Positions 47,721 to 58,757 of a DNA stretch of 64,000 nt are shown piece by piece. The position numbers and the translations under genes were made by a program. The notes below the pieces were generated by a model. That model had not been told where the DNA came from, made no database searches, and saw nothing but the letters and a program-made list of their open reading frames with translations. The first letter of the stretch is position 1; each line of letters starts with the position of its first letter. Source of the DNA: Brienomyrus brachyistius (Eukaryota; Chordata; Actinopteri; Osteoglossiformes; Mormyridae); assembly GCF_023856365.1 (NCBI RefSeq), contig NC_064534.1, positions 9,320,536-9,384,535 of the forward strand. The letters are read 5' to 3'.

Positions 47721-50264
47721 TGCTGGCTGAAGTTGCAACCTGTGGAGAGGAAGTCATAGGATCATTCAAGCAAGAACTTCTGCTGAATTGAAGAGACGAA
47801 CCCCAAGGAAAAACCTCCAAGCTGTTAACACTGGTAAGAAGGACAAAAATGGATGAGCCAGTGAGTGGTGAGATGGATTCTGCCAAGCCCTGAGCAGGAG
47901 TCTGGAAGCAAAAGCCCAGGAAAAACACTCATGCTAATGGATGAGCATATTTAGACATCCGCGGGCTTAAGGCCAAATTCCGGTGTCATCCGGTGTTTTG
48001 TTCTGCTGGGTTTAATAAGATTTTGTGGCGTGTCTACCCTGGAGAATGCAGGATACCAGAGGGAGGGTCAAGGGTAATGACTGTGTGAGCTGTGTTCCTG
48101 CTGTCTTACCGCACACAGGAAACACACAGCCAGGTCCTGGAGAAATTTGGCACATTGAAGCAGTGGGAGGAGTCAGTCGGCTGTCAATCAAACAGCAACA
48201 AGAAACCAGGGAGCTTGAGGATCATTTGATTGCTCATAAAAATAAACTGGAGAAAAGATCCTTTTGTAAGGATACACTGGAGCATACCTAGAAATATCAC
48301 TTTAGCCCCCCTGCCCAATTTTACAAATATATTTACATATTTAAGGCTCCCTGGCAACTGCTGGCCCCCTAGAATCCGCCAGGTTATTGAAGACATATTG
48401 TACATTACTCTGCTGATTTCACGTCCTCTATATTGTCGCTCTTTTGAATCTCATCTTTGATATACTGTCAGATTTCCCCCCTAAAGTCAGGACTTTGTAA
48501 TGCTGATTGTTTCCTTTTTCCCCCCGATTTTGCAACACGGGTTGTGCACTCTTGAAACAAGACAAGAAATGTAACACGACCCAAAGCCTTCCTCGGGGCC
48601 TTCGGAGATGCATCGGAGTTTTGCTGAGTTTCGCTTCACCAAAGATTAGCTGGATATGAACGGGAGGCGCGAGGATGTTCATGCGCTGAAGACACCGGGG
48701 CGGAACTCTGCAGAACACCCAGCAAAGGCTGATCTCTCAGCTCCATTTTAACCAGCAGACCTTCATGAGCGGTGTGGAGGAGGTGGCTGAGCATATCCAG
48801 TTTTCCCAAGTCTTCAGTGAGGCAGTGACAGCACTCAGTGACATGAGCGCCAGGGACGAGCTCACTGGCAACTGTAATGCCTTAAACTCCTTTTTCATTA
48901 CACATTCAGGCCAGGCAATTACCACACATTTCATTTTGTCATTTTTTTAATAGACAGCTTCTTTATGAGCCATTTTATGAAGCCACCGCTAAGTGAATTA
49001 TCACGGGCGCCCCCCCCAGAGCTATGGGGGCAGGCTGAAGCACAGGACCGCCTAGGGGGAGGGGCTGCTGGAGGGATGGCCCCGATTGGCCCCTAATCTA
49101 ATCGCGAATCACGTGTTTGTTGGTGGTTGATGACTCGTGAAGCCTTGCCTTTTCCTTCATCGATGCGTGTGAGTGCATCTCTGTGAACACTGTGCCACTG
49201 GCATCGAATTTGACCACGAGTCCAATGAGAGACCGTTGCAGTGATGATGCTCACGTTTGGATCCAACATAAAACCGTGATTGGTCCTCAGAGCTGAGCCT
49301 CAGCAAGGACATCCAATGCCTGCCCTGATTTTAGGCCGTGACCTCCAAGGTTCTAGGTGTGATCCGCAGTCACGCAACATTTACTGCACAGGTGTGCTGG
49401 AGTCATGAATTAGCTACCATGTCGCATTCGAAATTGAGTCATTTGTCGCCGGGTAAAATCAACCCTCCCAAAGAGACTGAGGCAGACTCGCTCAAGTTTG
49501 TAATCACATCTTTTAAAAAAGCCAATCTCCACAATCTACTCACTCCTGTGCGTCAACAAACAGATCTAATTAAATCTGTGAATGTGAGGAATATTTCTCA
49601 GACTTAAAAAATCATATGCCAGTGAAATGGCCTGGGAGACCTAAAATATTTAGCATTATAAACGGCGAGATGCGGTCCATATCACTCCAAGGTGAGGCCA
49701 CATCCATCCCAGAATCCTCCTTTCACAGCAGACCTCATTGCTTTCGCATGTCATTACAAAAGAAGCCAGAATTAGATTATTAACAAATAAATAAAATAAC
49801 ATGAAAAAGGACGTGAGCAGGAGAGGAATATAAGCATAAGGGTTAACCATGGGGGGCTGTTTTTAGCTGGAGAAAATGCAGAGTTTTCTCATGTGCATGG
49901 AAGAACAGAGGGGGAGTAGCAGAATATGAAACAGCACGCAGTACGGAACGCTACAGGTTCTCATCTCTTTGGTATATTCTGCTGTCCCATGCCTTGCCGT
50001 TCGTCTGATTTACCCCCCCAGTGTCCGGTCCTTCTCACAGCTAGTAAGCGGTCTGTCATTTCACTCCCCCCCCGAGCCCCCCAGCCAGGCTTAGACCCTG
50101 CGTATCGCTTGTCATTCGTTTGATTCCAACACACAGTAACATAAAAGTTCTGATGTCGGTCCATTCTGCCAGTTAGAGAGACCATCATGAAGGCTTCATT
50201 CTTAATTAACCCGGGTGCTCTTTGATGTAGAAGCGTAAAGGTTTTTCGTTTTTTAAAATAATGT
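47721..50264. other. gap between the two convergent loci
   Basis: Between the tmem132d-like 3' end and the glt1d1 3' end. No exon, no SINE; short chance ORFs only. Confidence 0.5.
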
Positions 50265-50385
50265 ATTTCTTCATCTTCCAGAGCATCCTGATATCGATCA
50301 TTACCATTTAAGACGCCACGCTGCCCTCAAAATGTCACAAAGTTGCGTGGTGTACTAATGTGCTCCTTTTTAATGAAAAGAAAAC
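50265..50385 (+). repeat. exon-like repeated segment, copy 2
   Basis: Second copy of 46,520-46,660 in the same orientation, 3.7 kb away. After tcttccag it reads EHPDIDHYHLRRHAALKMS and continues to a stop about eight codons later. Differences between the copies include silent changes (att/atc, gct/gcc) as well as replacements. It sits between the tmem132d-like 3' end and the glt1d1 3' end. Confidence 0.55.
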
Positions 50386-50454
50386 ATAGAATGGAATCAG
50401 GAAGCATCCAATATCACAGGCTATTGTCACACCATGACCTGGATAATGGTATGA

Positions 50455-50483
50455 ATGGATGGATGGATGGATGGATGGATGGA
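50455..50483. repeat. (ATGG)n microsatellite
   Basis: Seven ATGG units, possibly the relic of a SINE tail. No SINE core is adjacent. Confidence 0.85.
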
Positions 50484-50993
50484 CCGACGGACCTTTCCTT
50501 CACCTTACATGGCTGCTGGTGTGAATGCTGTTCTCATCCATCCAGCCCAAACAGCAAACGCATGATGGACCACTTTAAATCTGGACACCACTGGTATTTC
50601 TGATCCATATAAACGCACGTACTGTGTAAGAACAACCGAACACAAGAAATCCCTGCACACGATCTAGTCGATTTAAACATTTATAAACTGCAGAATAGAA
50701 ATAGCTGATAAACCATGAAGACCGAATAACGAAGTTCAGTTCAAAATAAGGAAAAGAGTGATTCACCAGAGTGTCACTTAAATCTGCTGTTTAAAAGTAA
50801 ACAGTGATATCTTGATGTCTGCAAAAATATACACATACTCCCTAGTTCTGTAGAGATGTTCGTAATCATTAAAATCGCCACTGTCCAATTCCCCTCCCTG
50901 CTGTTCAGATTTATATGCTATAGTAGCATTCCATTTTCCAAACTGAAATATCATTTTGAGTTGCTCAGTGGAAAATGTGTATAACAGATCAAA

Positions 50994-50999
50994 TTTATT
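50994..50999 (-). promoter_or_regulatory. glt1d1: candidate poly(A) signal of glt1d1
   Basis: TTTATT on the plus strand is AATAAA on the minus strand, about 290 bases downstream of the glt1d1 stop codon. The gap between stop and signal would be the 3' UTR. It is the nearest exact hexamer I saw; no transcript evidence is available. Confidence 0.5.
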
Positions 51000-51285
51000 A
51001 GGGGGTGGGGTGGGTGTCATTAATGTTGCTACAGAGTCCCCCTGAGATAAGATAACCTTCAGGATGAAGTCGTCACAGTTTAGCGATCCCGTGTGTGTGT
51101 GCATCCAATCTTCTCATGTTGGACCTTAAGGTTTAGATGCTCTTTGTGTGTGTAAACTCTTCCCAAGATTAAACAAAACAGCTGGACAATCAGCAGTCAG
51201 GCCCCCACCCTAAGTAAGGCTTGGCTTAAGGAGACTGGGGATTTTGGGGGGGGGGGGGGTGGGAGGGTTAAATGAGGTTAAAAGG

Positions 51286-51522
51286 TCAGTCATATGGGCA
51301 GCTGATTTTCCCACACTCCTGTAGCTCTGGGTCTTGATGGCCAATGGGCAAGGGGGGGTCGTCGGTGTCTCTGACTCGGTGGAGAAGGTCCACCAGCCTC
51401 CGGTAGGCCTTCCTCTCGGCGAGCGAGCTGTGGCACTCCGCCACGTAATGCTTCGCGTTCCGCACCATGTGCTCCGCCAGCCGCCGGTCTCCCAGAAGCC
51501 TCCGCGACAGGGCCACAAACTC
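51286..51522 (-). CDS. glt1d1: glt1d1 last coding exon with stop
   Basis: This 237-nt exon (acceptor cttcctccccag) encodes [20 protein letters not shown] and continues through [26 protein letters not shown] to a stop at 51286-51288 (78 residues). The helical part aligns with human EFVHLAKRLVSDP and its following helix. The tail after LLHRV (about 28 residues, with [12 protein letters not shown]) is longer than the short human end and has no match I recognise. Confidence 0.9.
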   Translation of the reverse strand, partial: EFVALSRRLLGDRRLAEHMVRNAKHYVAECHSSLAERKAYRRLVDLLHRVRDTDDPPLPIGHQDPELQECGKISCPYD

Positions 51523-54500
51523 CTGGGGAGGAAGGAAGTGCAGAGCAACAGGTATCCTGCATCACAGACGGCCTGCGTGTGCTGATGTGCATTGCTCGGC
51601 CCTCAGGGACCCACGGAGAGTCCAACATTTTGCTCACACCAGGCTCCCTGCCACACAGTCCACATTTTTTGCTTCCTCGCCACTCCTGCAAAAACATGGA
51701 CTGTCTGTGGGGTCCCCGAGGACCGGATTAGGATTCTCTACAGGAAGCACATGTCCGTTGTCAGGCAGCTCACTTGCCCCGCATTCTGGCTCGGGGCCCT
51801 TCCCCTACCCTGGGCCTGCTGCTGTACACGAGGAAGCATCACGCAGGCTAAATGAGCTAAATGCAACCCCTGGAGAACATTTACATTAGCAGTCGGGATG
51901 GCACAGTGAGTAGGGCACGTCAGACGAAAGGCTTCTGGATATAAATCGCAAGTGAGCGACCAGCTGCTCCCTGGGGTGGGTGCCAAATCACTTCAGTGAT
52001 TGTCAGGGTGTATGAATGCTGTAAGTGTAAGGATGACAGATGCAGGGCTTACTGAGGGCAAACTCGCCTGTCAGTATACACACACAAACTGACCGTGATG
52101 TCCAGGGCAAATTCAGGGGTTTACCTGGAGTCTATCATGTGACAGATGCTGCCTCTGAAGCGTCTAGATAGTTAAAGCCACAAAAGGAAGTTGTTCTCTT
52201 GAAGTTTTTAGGCTTTATTTTAGTATTCAGGCTTTATACAGTCCTGCAATCACATAAATCCGGAGTATTGTATAACCCGACAAAATTTGGCAAAGGATGT
52301 TCCCTGAATCTGAGGCGTGTCAAAAAATAAACTCTGAGTCTCAGTGGTACAAAACTGATGACAGACTGCACGAGTCACTGCAGTGTAAAAATGAAGACTC
52401 AGACTACATGAGTCACAGCAGCAAAAAATAGACAGAGACTGTGTGAGTCACAGCAGCATAAAAACGAAGGCTATGTGAGGCACAACAATGTGAAAATGAA
52501 GCGCAAGTCAATAAGCCCCGATGATGCATGTTCATTGTCCTGCAGAATGGTATAGGTTGTCTCCTCTCGCGTGTGGGTGTCAGAGGCTGGTAGTACGTGA
52601 CACACAGGACACCCATCATACCTGGGGGGTGGAGTAAAGCAGGCCGGTGTCCTCATGGCGCACGATGGTGGCGTTTCCCGGCACGTCCCTGGCTACCACG
52701 GGCACCTCCAGGTCCATGGCCTAGAGGGGACAGCACAGGACGTGGTACGGGAGGCGCCTCAGATACCCGCGGCATCAAACACGCGCCAGGGCTGATAAAC
52801 CCGAACAGAAAGGCTCACTGGCTGCTAATTCCCATAATAAACAACGACCAGACAGTGGGGACGTGGCTCAAGTAGAGCGCATTTCCCATCAGCCCCGGGG
52901 ACGTCCGCGGCAAAGGATTTAGACCAAACCGATAAGACCCTTTCTGGGCAGCTTTGAGGACACGTAGGGGCTGCTGATATGAGAGGGCGTCGGCACATCT
53001 CCCTCAAGGCAGTATGAGAAAAAGAGGCGAGAAAAACGAACAGCGAGAGAGAAGGAACCTCCAAGATGACTGCCGACATTCCCTCGGAGACGGAGCTGTT
53101 GACCAGGGCGAAGGATCTCCTCATGGCGGCATGCAGCTCCTCCTGACTCCTCTCCTCAGCCAGGAAGACGCCCGTGGGCCTGAGACATGTGTGACGTCAG
53201 AGACACGGGTGTTTCTGTGTGCGTGGGGGCTGGGGGGGGCGGCTCTGGCTATTGTTACCCATGAGCTCGCGACTCTATAACGAAATCGAGGCCAAACACC
53301 GAATGCTGTTCCATATCTGCCTCGCCACCCACGGAACGGAGCTCGCGGTAAGCCGGCATGGTGCCTCCCCTGGTGGATCTCACACAGCCTAAAAATACAC
53401 CCTGCTGGGAACATGGACTTTCTCTCGGACCGGCAACCTTTGGTGGCGCAAACCGATGAAGAGAACAAATGGGGTGTGCTTACCTCCTGAGGCTCTCTTC
53501 TACTTCCCCAGCAAACACAGGATCGACCTGAAAGGAGATGGGGGGGGGGGTCACTTATCACACATGTGGCTGGTGTGACTTTCATCTCTGGCCCCCTGTG
53601 ACTCGGCACCTCAGGGGGGATGTGACCCATCAGGCTGTGATTTTTCCTAACTCCCATGCCCCCCCCCCCCCATTCTTCCGGGTGCAATTTCCGCTCTCTG
53701 CAGCAGTGGCAGTCGAAGTCCAACCAAGTATCACTTCCGGCGATAGTAATCAAACAATTATCAATTGCAGGAGGGGGCTTCTTTGCTAGGTCAGGGCCCC
53801 CACAGAAGATGCCACCCCAGGCATCTGTCCTTGCCAGGAACCGCCACTCCTCTGGTGTCTCCCAGGACCACGTCACCCACCGCGGTGCTACCTGCAGATC
53901 TGCGGGTCGCCCGCAGGGAGGCGGGTGGTTGTGAGAGACAGTACCACGCCCGCAAGCCAGCGGTTTCCTTCACTAATTTACTCAGCTGGGGCACAAACCT
54001 CAGCCAAGGGAACATCCGACGCTGCACACTGAGTAACATTCACCCTTGCATAGATGCATAGATGACCATTAGATCCTGGACTTCCTGTGGCTGCCAGGAG
54101 GTGCTGTGATTGCAGTGGTAAATAAAACCTGCCAGCCGGGCCGCCTGAGAAACGCGCAGGCAGCACAGGGACGTTCAGCCCACCAGGCTGCTGTTTCTCA
54201 CTTCCGGTCGATGGCGCCCTGTGCTATGCGGCTTGTTAAAACAGCAGAGATCTGCCTCCAAGCCTCGGTAATGCCACTGTATGTCGACGCGCGGCAATCC
54301 AGTTACCTCCCCTGATCTATTATCATTCACGAGCCGCAACCTCTGCGGCGTTGCCGTTCCAGTCACATGCCCAGATCTGCACTCGCCGAGCCGACAAAAG
54401 GGCCGTCAGCATAGCCACACCCCCAAAGCCCACATCCACCCACTCGCCCCTGCTGGACATTAACAAAAATCGCTGCGACGATGATATGATTTTTTCCCAC

Positions 54501-57500
54501 TTACGTGTAATTTTGATCTTCGCTGAATGTCCCACGCATGCCGTTTTCAGTCTTAAAATGTGTGAAAAGGTTTTCTTTCCGCCTATTATTTTAGCAGATA
54601 ATACCTGATACCTTTGACTGCACTTAAAGATCACGGCTCGGCTATTTTTTCTTGTTAAAGCCTCTCAGAAAAGCTAAGCAGGCTGAGAGGGAAATGTTAC
54701 AAAAGGTAATTCTCAGAAAAATACTAAAAAAAAAAAAACGGCAGCATGACCTGTGGGGGTCTGAATCATGTAAATTTGCAGCAGAGGAAAATGCCACGAC
54801 TTCTTCAGAAGAGTTTGCCGTTAGTGATTTTTAGGTTTTTTTTTTTTAAACCGTTGATGTTACACCTTTGTAAACCATCCGCCGCTGCACTTTGGGGTCA
54901 ATCATCCTCCCTGTCTCGCCTTGGGGGGGGGAGGCGGAGGGCATCTTTCCTGCTTCCCCCCCCCAAGTCTCTATTCTCAAAAATTAGGGTCAGGGAGCTG
55001 CTTCCCAATCAGATTCATTGCAGTGCGAGATTTCCATCCTTTAACAGAAAAGCCCTATCTGTGCTCCTTGCTGGGTTTATCTGGACTTTCTCTGCACTGT
55101 GTAATCTGACATCACACTGCACACTGCACAGCTCAGCTCCTGTATTACTATGGTGTTTTACAACACAACCATGGTTATAAATGGCCAGACACCCACACCT
55201 GGGAAAAGGCTCAGAAAGATGATTTCATTTCAACCAGAAATAAACAGTATTTTTTTTCCAGATAACAAAACATTAAAATGAGCATGAGGAAAAAATGGAC
55301 TAAAAATATCATTAAAAACTGAAATAGTTACATGCCCTTTTATACATTCAGTTACATATATTCTGAAATTGTATATGTAGATTTTTATTGGCAATATGGT
55401 GGTTCACTGGGTAGCACTGCCCCCCCCCCCCGCCGCCATGAGCTCCTCACACAGAGCAAATATATCCAAGTGGGAAAACTGGAGTCTGTAACACCAAGCA
55501 GGATTTGTTGCTTAGCTGGATAACTTGTCGGATTTCAGGTAGTCCAGGTTAAATGTAAGTGAAGAAAAATAAATCCCACTGAAACTGGGGTACCTTAAAT
55601 CTGACAAGTTATCCAGCTAAGTAACAAATCCTGCTTCGTGATATATGCCCCTGGTGTCTCTCTATCTGTGTCTTTGGTTGTGTGTGTGTGTGTGTGTCCT
55701 GTGATGCACTGACATCACATCAGTAGATCCTAGACCTGATTTCTATGAATGGTCACCTTCTCTGGACAGAGGAATTATACCAACGTAGCACTGGAGGGGG
55801 ACCCATGGGAGATGATGTCAGTTTGGCATCGTCATGGCGACGAGCAGCACAGAATGCAGTGAGCACAGAAAGAGTGGGGAGACGCAGACATAGCGTGGGG
55901 ATGAGGCATGGGGTGGGTGTGTGTCCCATATTCCTGAATTCACAGACAGTAAATAAAAAGACGCTACTCCAAACGAAAGAATCAATCTAAGTAAACAAAT
56001 AAACAAAAAAAGCCATGCATTAACGAAAGTGCAGAGGGAGCAGCACAGACCCAGAGTCTCCGCTCAGACGAACTCCCACCCTGCATCGGAGCCATTTGGG
56101 GGATCGATGTGTAAGCAGGAAAGGCGAATCCAATACTTTAAATGGAAAGCAGGCTGTTTCTCCGAGTGCTCAGCATGCAGAAGCCATCATTCCGGCAGGC
56201 GCGGCATCTGTCTCCTTCGTTTTTTTGTCCAGTTACTTTGGAAGGTTTTTTTTTTTTATGGGGCAGGGTGGGGGAATCATATACAAGAAAGAATCTGGGA
56301 AAGGGATCTCGGGACACACCGAGGAATCAGAGCATGCCGGGCCTCCGGGTTTTTCCGAGGAGCGAGTTGAATTCGTGACCTACGCAAAAACGCCGGGGAA
56401 ATTCACAAACTCCTTGTCATTCTGGGCGAGCTGTAAGTCAGCGTTTGTGAAAGGGCCGTTTCAGGCCTCGGTGACAGGCCCCGACAACGTCTCTGCTTTC
56501 CCGGTGGTTTGTTGATCTTTTCCACTCAAGGCATCAAAAGCGATTCACCGGTTTTCAACACCCATCCATACCCCCCCAGAACAGCTAAAGGGAGATATTC
56601 TCCATATTCCACTGATCTCACTATCACCTGCATCACCTGCCGGTTGAAAATGATATAAAACAGTCGTGTGTTTTATCCTTTACTCTTATGCCAGGCAGGG
56701 GCCTGGTGTGTGACTCAGCAAGTTGGGATGCTGGCTGGGATCAGAAGGTCGTCGGCTTAAATCTCATTGTTGGCAGAGTGATTTCACCACGGGGTCCTTA
56801 AGCAAGGCCCATAACCCCCAACTGCTCAAGGGACTGACCGACCCTACCTTCTCAAACGTACAACAGGTTGCTAAATAAGCATAATTGCCCCAGCCTCAGT
56901 TGTTACGACCCATTTGCAGACCCGATTCGTGCTGTTTCCCACCTGCTGTCCTCTCTGTTTGTTAAAGCACAAAAAAGTCCTTGTTCCACCCCCCATCCCT
57001 GTATCATGTGGATCTGTGCCGGCCAAATTAAATACAAATATATAACCCTATTATAATAGTGCCTTATGCATTACTTGGGGCGGTGTGTGTCTCAGTGGGG
57101 AGACCCACTGTTCCTGTGATCAGAAGGTCACTGGCCCTTAACCCCTAACTACTGCAGTGCTGTCTAAAAAAAAGCACAAAAGTGTTAGCTAAATAAATAC
57201 AAATGTAAAATGAAGAATGTACATGTGTTCTAAACTAGCGTTTCTCAAACAAGTCCTTGGGGACCACCAGCCGGTGCAGGTTTTTGCTCCCTCCTAACTC
57301 CCAGGGAATTGGGGGAGAGCAAAAACCTAGAACTTCTGGAGGTCCCTGAGGACCGGTTTGAGAAACACTGCTCTAAATGACAGTGTCAGCTTAGCAAACA
57401 GAAAGCAGCGTGATCATTTGTTCCTGTTCCAGCCACTTATTCTGGTCAGGGTCGCTGTGGGGGGGCAGGGGAGGGGGGGGGGGATCTGGAGCCTGTCCCA

Positions 57501-58266
57501 GACAGCACACATCACAGGGCCAGGGTTACACCCTGGACCGGATGACAGTGTGAACATGCTTTGATCAAACACAGAGCTGGCAGACATGTGCCCGTTCTCT
57601 GCTTTCCCCTGACCCGTCTAGAGCGTGGAAATCATGCAGCAGTGTGGGCCAGCCACACAGGCCTGAAACAGCCCTTGCAGGCCCCACCTCCTCGTTATCG
57701 TTGACCAGCAGGCCACCGGGATCCGCCCGTGGCCTTTCCGGGGAGGTGGGGGCCGCGTGCGTCGGCGCTTCGCTGGACCGGCTCTCCCAGATGCGCCGAG
57801 GCCTCGTTATCGTGCGCAAACATCTGCCGCGCGTAAGAATCGCGCCACCCTTCTGCCCTCCCACCCACGTCGGGCCCAGTCCAATAAGCACGCCCCATGT
57901 TTGGACCACACCCCCAGGTGGGAGACGGCCTTCGACTGCGGCTCACCTTTGGTCCGATGATGATGAGGATCACCGACTGATCCTGGGCGTGCCACTCTGT
58001 GAAAGAAAAAGAAAAAAAATAATGAATAAAAATGAAATCCAGAGCCTGTGGGAGCCTCAGGTCCATTTCAGGCCTCCTCATCAGGCCATCTGTTCCTCAT
58101 ACGATCACAGGCTACCCAGGCACGGCCAAGGGACCCCTGCAGACCTACACCGCTGGGATGGCGACCTCACCGGAGAAGGCTTCCAGCAGGTAGAGTGGGT
58201 CCTTCACCCTCCGCAGGCCGCAGACGAGCAGGAAGACATGCAGGTCCTCGGCGATGGCGTTCACCC
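51286..58266 (-). CDS. glt1d1: glt1d1, C-terminal six coding exons (partial gene)
   Basis: Glycosyltransferase 1 domain containing 1, a GT-B fold, GT4-family enzyme that would transfer a sugar from a nucleotide-sugar donor; its acceptor is not evident from the sequence. Six exons on the minus strand join in frame: 58266-58171, 57996-57947, 53527-53484, 53179-53059, 52720-52622, 52622-independent last exon 51522-51286 (stop included), 647 nt giving 214 residues. All junctions are AG acceptor and GT donor, and the split codons resolve without a stop. Diagnostic stretches are [40 protein letters not shown] (the EX7E catalytic signature of GT4 enzymes) and [15 protein letters not shown]. The human protein is about 346 residues, so the N-terminal part is missing; I found no further exon up to 64,000. 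It lies tail to tail with the tmem132d-like remnants, as in human 12q24.3. The reading frame looks intact and functional. Confidence 0.93.
51598..51740. mobile_element. hAT-like palindromic MITE, copy 3
   Basis: 'cacagtccacattttttgct' faces 'tgcaaaaacatggactgtct'; the right end is 'ggggtccccgaggaccgg'. It lies in the last glt1d1 intron, 76 bases upstream of the last exon's acceptor in minus-strand sense. Confidence 0.55.
52355..52510. repeat. short degenerate tandem repeat in glt1d1 intron
   Basis: Three to four units of about 45 bp with 'gagtcacagcagcaaaaa' and 'tgaagactcagactacatg' variants, in the intron before the last glt1d1 coding exon. Confidence 0.6.
52622..52720 (-). CDS. glt1d1: glt1d1 exon: [16 protein letters not shown]
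   Basis: This exon of 99 nt, exactly 33 codons, has phase 0 at both ends (acceptor cccctctag, donor gtatga). It starts [16 protein letters not shown] and ends TGLLYSTPQ, the donor-sugar loop and the TGLL turn that follow the EX7E motif in GT4 glycosyltransferases. Confidence 0.93.
53059..53179 (-). CDS. glt1d1: glt1d1 exon: EX7E catalytic motif
   Basis: This 121-nt exon (acceptor catgtctcag) encodes 40 residues after one split codon. It contains [18 protein letters not shown], whose E-G-M-S-A-V-I-L-E is the EX7E motif typical of retaining GT4 enzymes. The second glutamate is the last codon of the exon. The donor is gttcct, which has the obligatory GT but matches the consensus poorly. The reading frame nevertheless continues exactly into the next exon. 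Confidence 0.92.
53484..53527 (-). CDS. glt1d1: glt1d1 exon: VDPVF micro-exon
   Basis: This 44-nt exon (acceptor cctttcag, donor gtaagc) encodes [14 protein letters not shown] plus two bases (AG) that join G of the next exon. Human GLT1D1 has VDPVF at the same place. It is too short to be found as an ORF and was recognised by motif and by phase continuity. Confidence 0.9.
55496..55636. repeat. palindromic MITE-like element
   Basis: The left arm 55,496-55,550 and right arm 55,582-55,636 are inverted copies (aagcaggatttgttgcttag facing ctaagtaacaaatcctgctt). The loop is about 30 bp. It lies in the long glt1d1 intron. Confidence 0.85.
56705..56880 (+). mobile_element. second tRNA-type SINE family, copy 1
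   Basis: 'gtgactcagcaagttgggat', 'cagaaggtcgtcggcttaaa' (B-box like), 'ggtccttaagcaaggcccat' and 'caactgctcaagggactg' are typical of another widespread fish SINE. It ends near 'ggttgctaaataag'. Confidence 0.6.
57078..57210 (+). mobile_element. second tRNA-type SINE family, copy 2 (deleted)
   Basis: 'tgtgtgtctcagtgggga', 'gatcagaaggtcactggccc', 'ttaacccctaactactgcag' and 'gttagctaaataaatac' repeat the order seen at 56,705 with the middle shortened. Confidence 0.55.
57233..57374. mobile_element. hAT-like palindromic MITE, copy 1
   Basis: The ends are inverted repeats: tagcgtttctcaaac on the left and gtttgagaaacactg on the right. The arms continue inwards (ccttggggacc/ggtccctgagg; ggtttttgctccctcc/gggggagagcaaaaacc). 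Flanks ttctaaac and ctctaaat are an imperfect 8-bp duplication, as expected for hAT elements. No coding capacity. Confidence 0.75.
57947..57996 (-). CDS. glt1d1: glt1d1 exon: IIIGPK strand
   Basis: This 50-nt exon lies between a pyrimidine-rich acceptor (tttctttcacag) and the donor gtgagc. With the split codon it reads [17 protein letters not shown], matching the GLT1D1 strand that ends in VGPE/VGPK before the VDPVF exon. It ends in phase 0. The intron to the next exon is about 4.4 kb. Confidence 0.9.
58171..58266 (-). CDS. glt1d1: glt1d1 exon: start of the donor-binding half
   Basis: This 96-nt exon runs between an acceptor (ctgtgttcag) and a consensus donor (gtgagg). Two bases complete a codon from the missing upstream exon, then 31 codons follow, then one base that pairs with AG of the next exon to give GAG. 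It encodes [17 protein letters not shown] followed by [14 protein letters not shown], the conserved GLR-VKDP-YL-AF block of GLT1D1. Flanking sequence carries stops, which fixes the exon limits. Confidence 0.92.
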
Positions 58267-58519
58267 CTGAACACAGCGGGGAAGCAAACTCAGCGGCAGC
58301 AGATGGAGCATCGCCTCTGCTATGCAGGGGAGGGCGATAACTACATCCTGTATGTAAATGAAGCCGCTTATCAGCCACGCTCACAGCGAGGAAGTTACAG
58401 CGATCGTCGTTTTTTAGCGTGCCCCTTCAGACACCTGGGCGACTGAAAAATACGCGTGCAGCAGATGGGCTCTACCGGGATTCAAAACCAGCGATTTTCC
58501 AGGCATATCACTGGCGCAG

Positions 58520-58757
58520 TGTGGCACGGTGGCTCCGAGGGTGTCACTGCAGTTGTATGTGTCCAGGACCGGCGATTCGCACACTGCGTGTGTGCAGTTT
58601 GCATATTCTTTGTGCAAATTACATGGGCCTCCATCGACAGTCCAGCAATACCGTGTGCGAGTGCACTGGAGAGCTGCCCTCTTTCCCCAGCTCCAAGCTC
58701 ATTGTAACCCCTGGATAAACAGTTATGAAAAATGGTTAAAAGGATGAATGGATGGAA
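58520..58757 (+). mobile_element. old SINE copy in the probable glt1d1 intron
   Basis: The head 'gtggcacggtggctccgagg', core 'cagtttgcatattctttgtg', 'gtaacccctggataaacag' and tail 'ggatgaatggatggaa' are in family order. It lies just upstream (minus-strand sense) of the first visible glt1d1 exon. Confidence 0.6.

Larger units (their letters stand above)
53528..57946 (-). other. glt1d1: large glt1d1 intron
   Basis: About 4.4 kb between the VDPVF exon and the IIIGPK exon. It contains the palindrome at 55,496, a C run near 55,421, the two copies of the second SINE family and hAT-like MITE copy 1. No further exon is needed by the reading frame. Confidence 0.8.
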
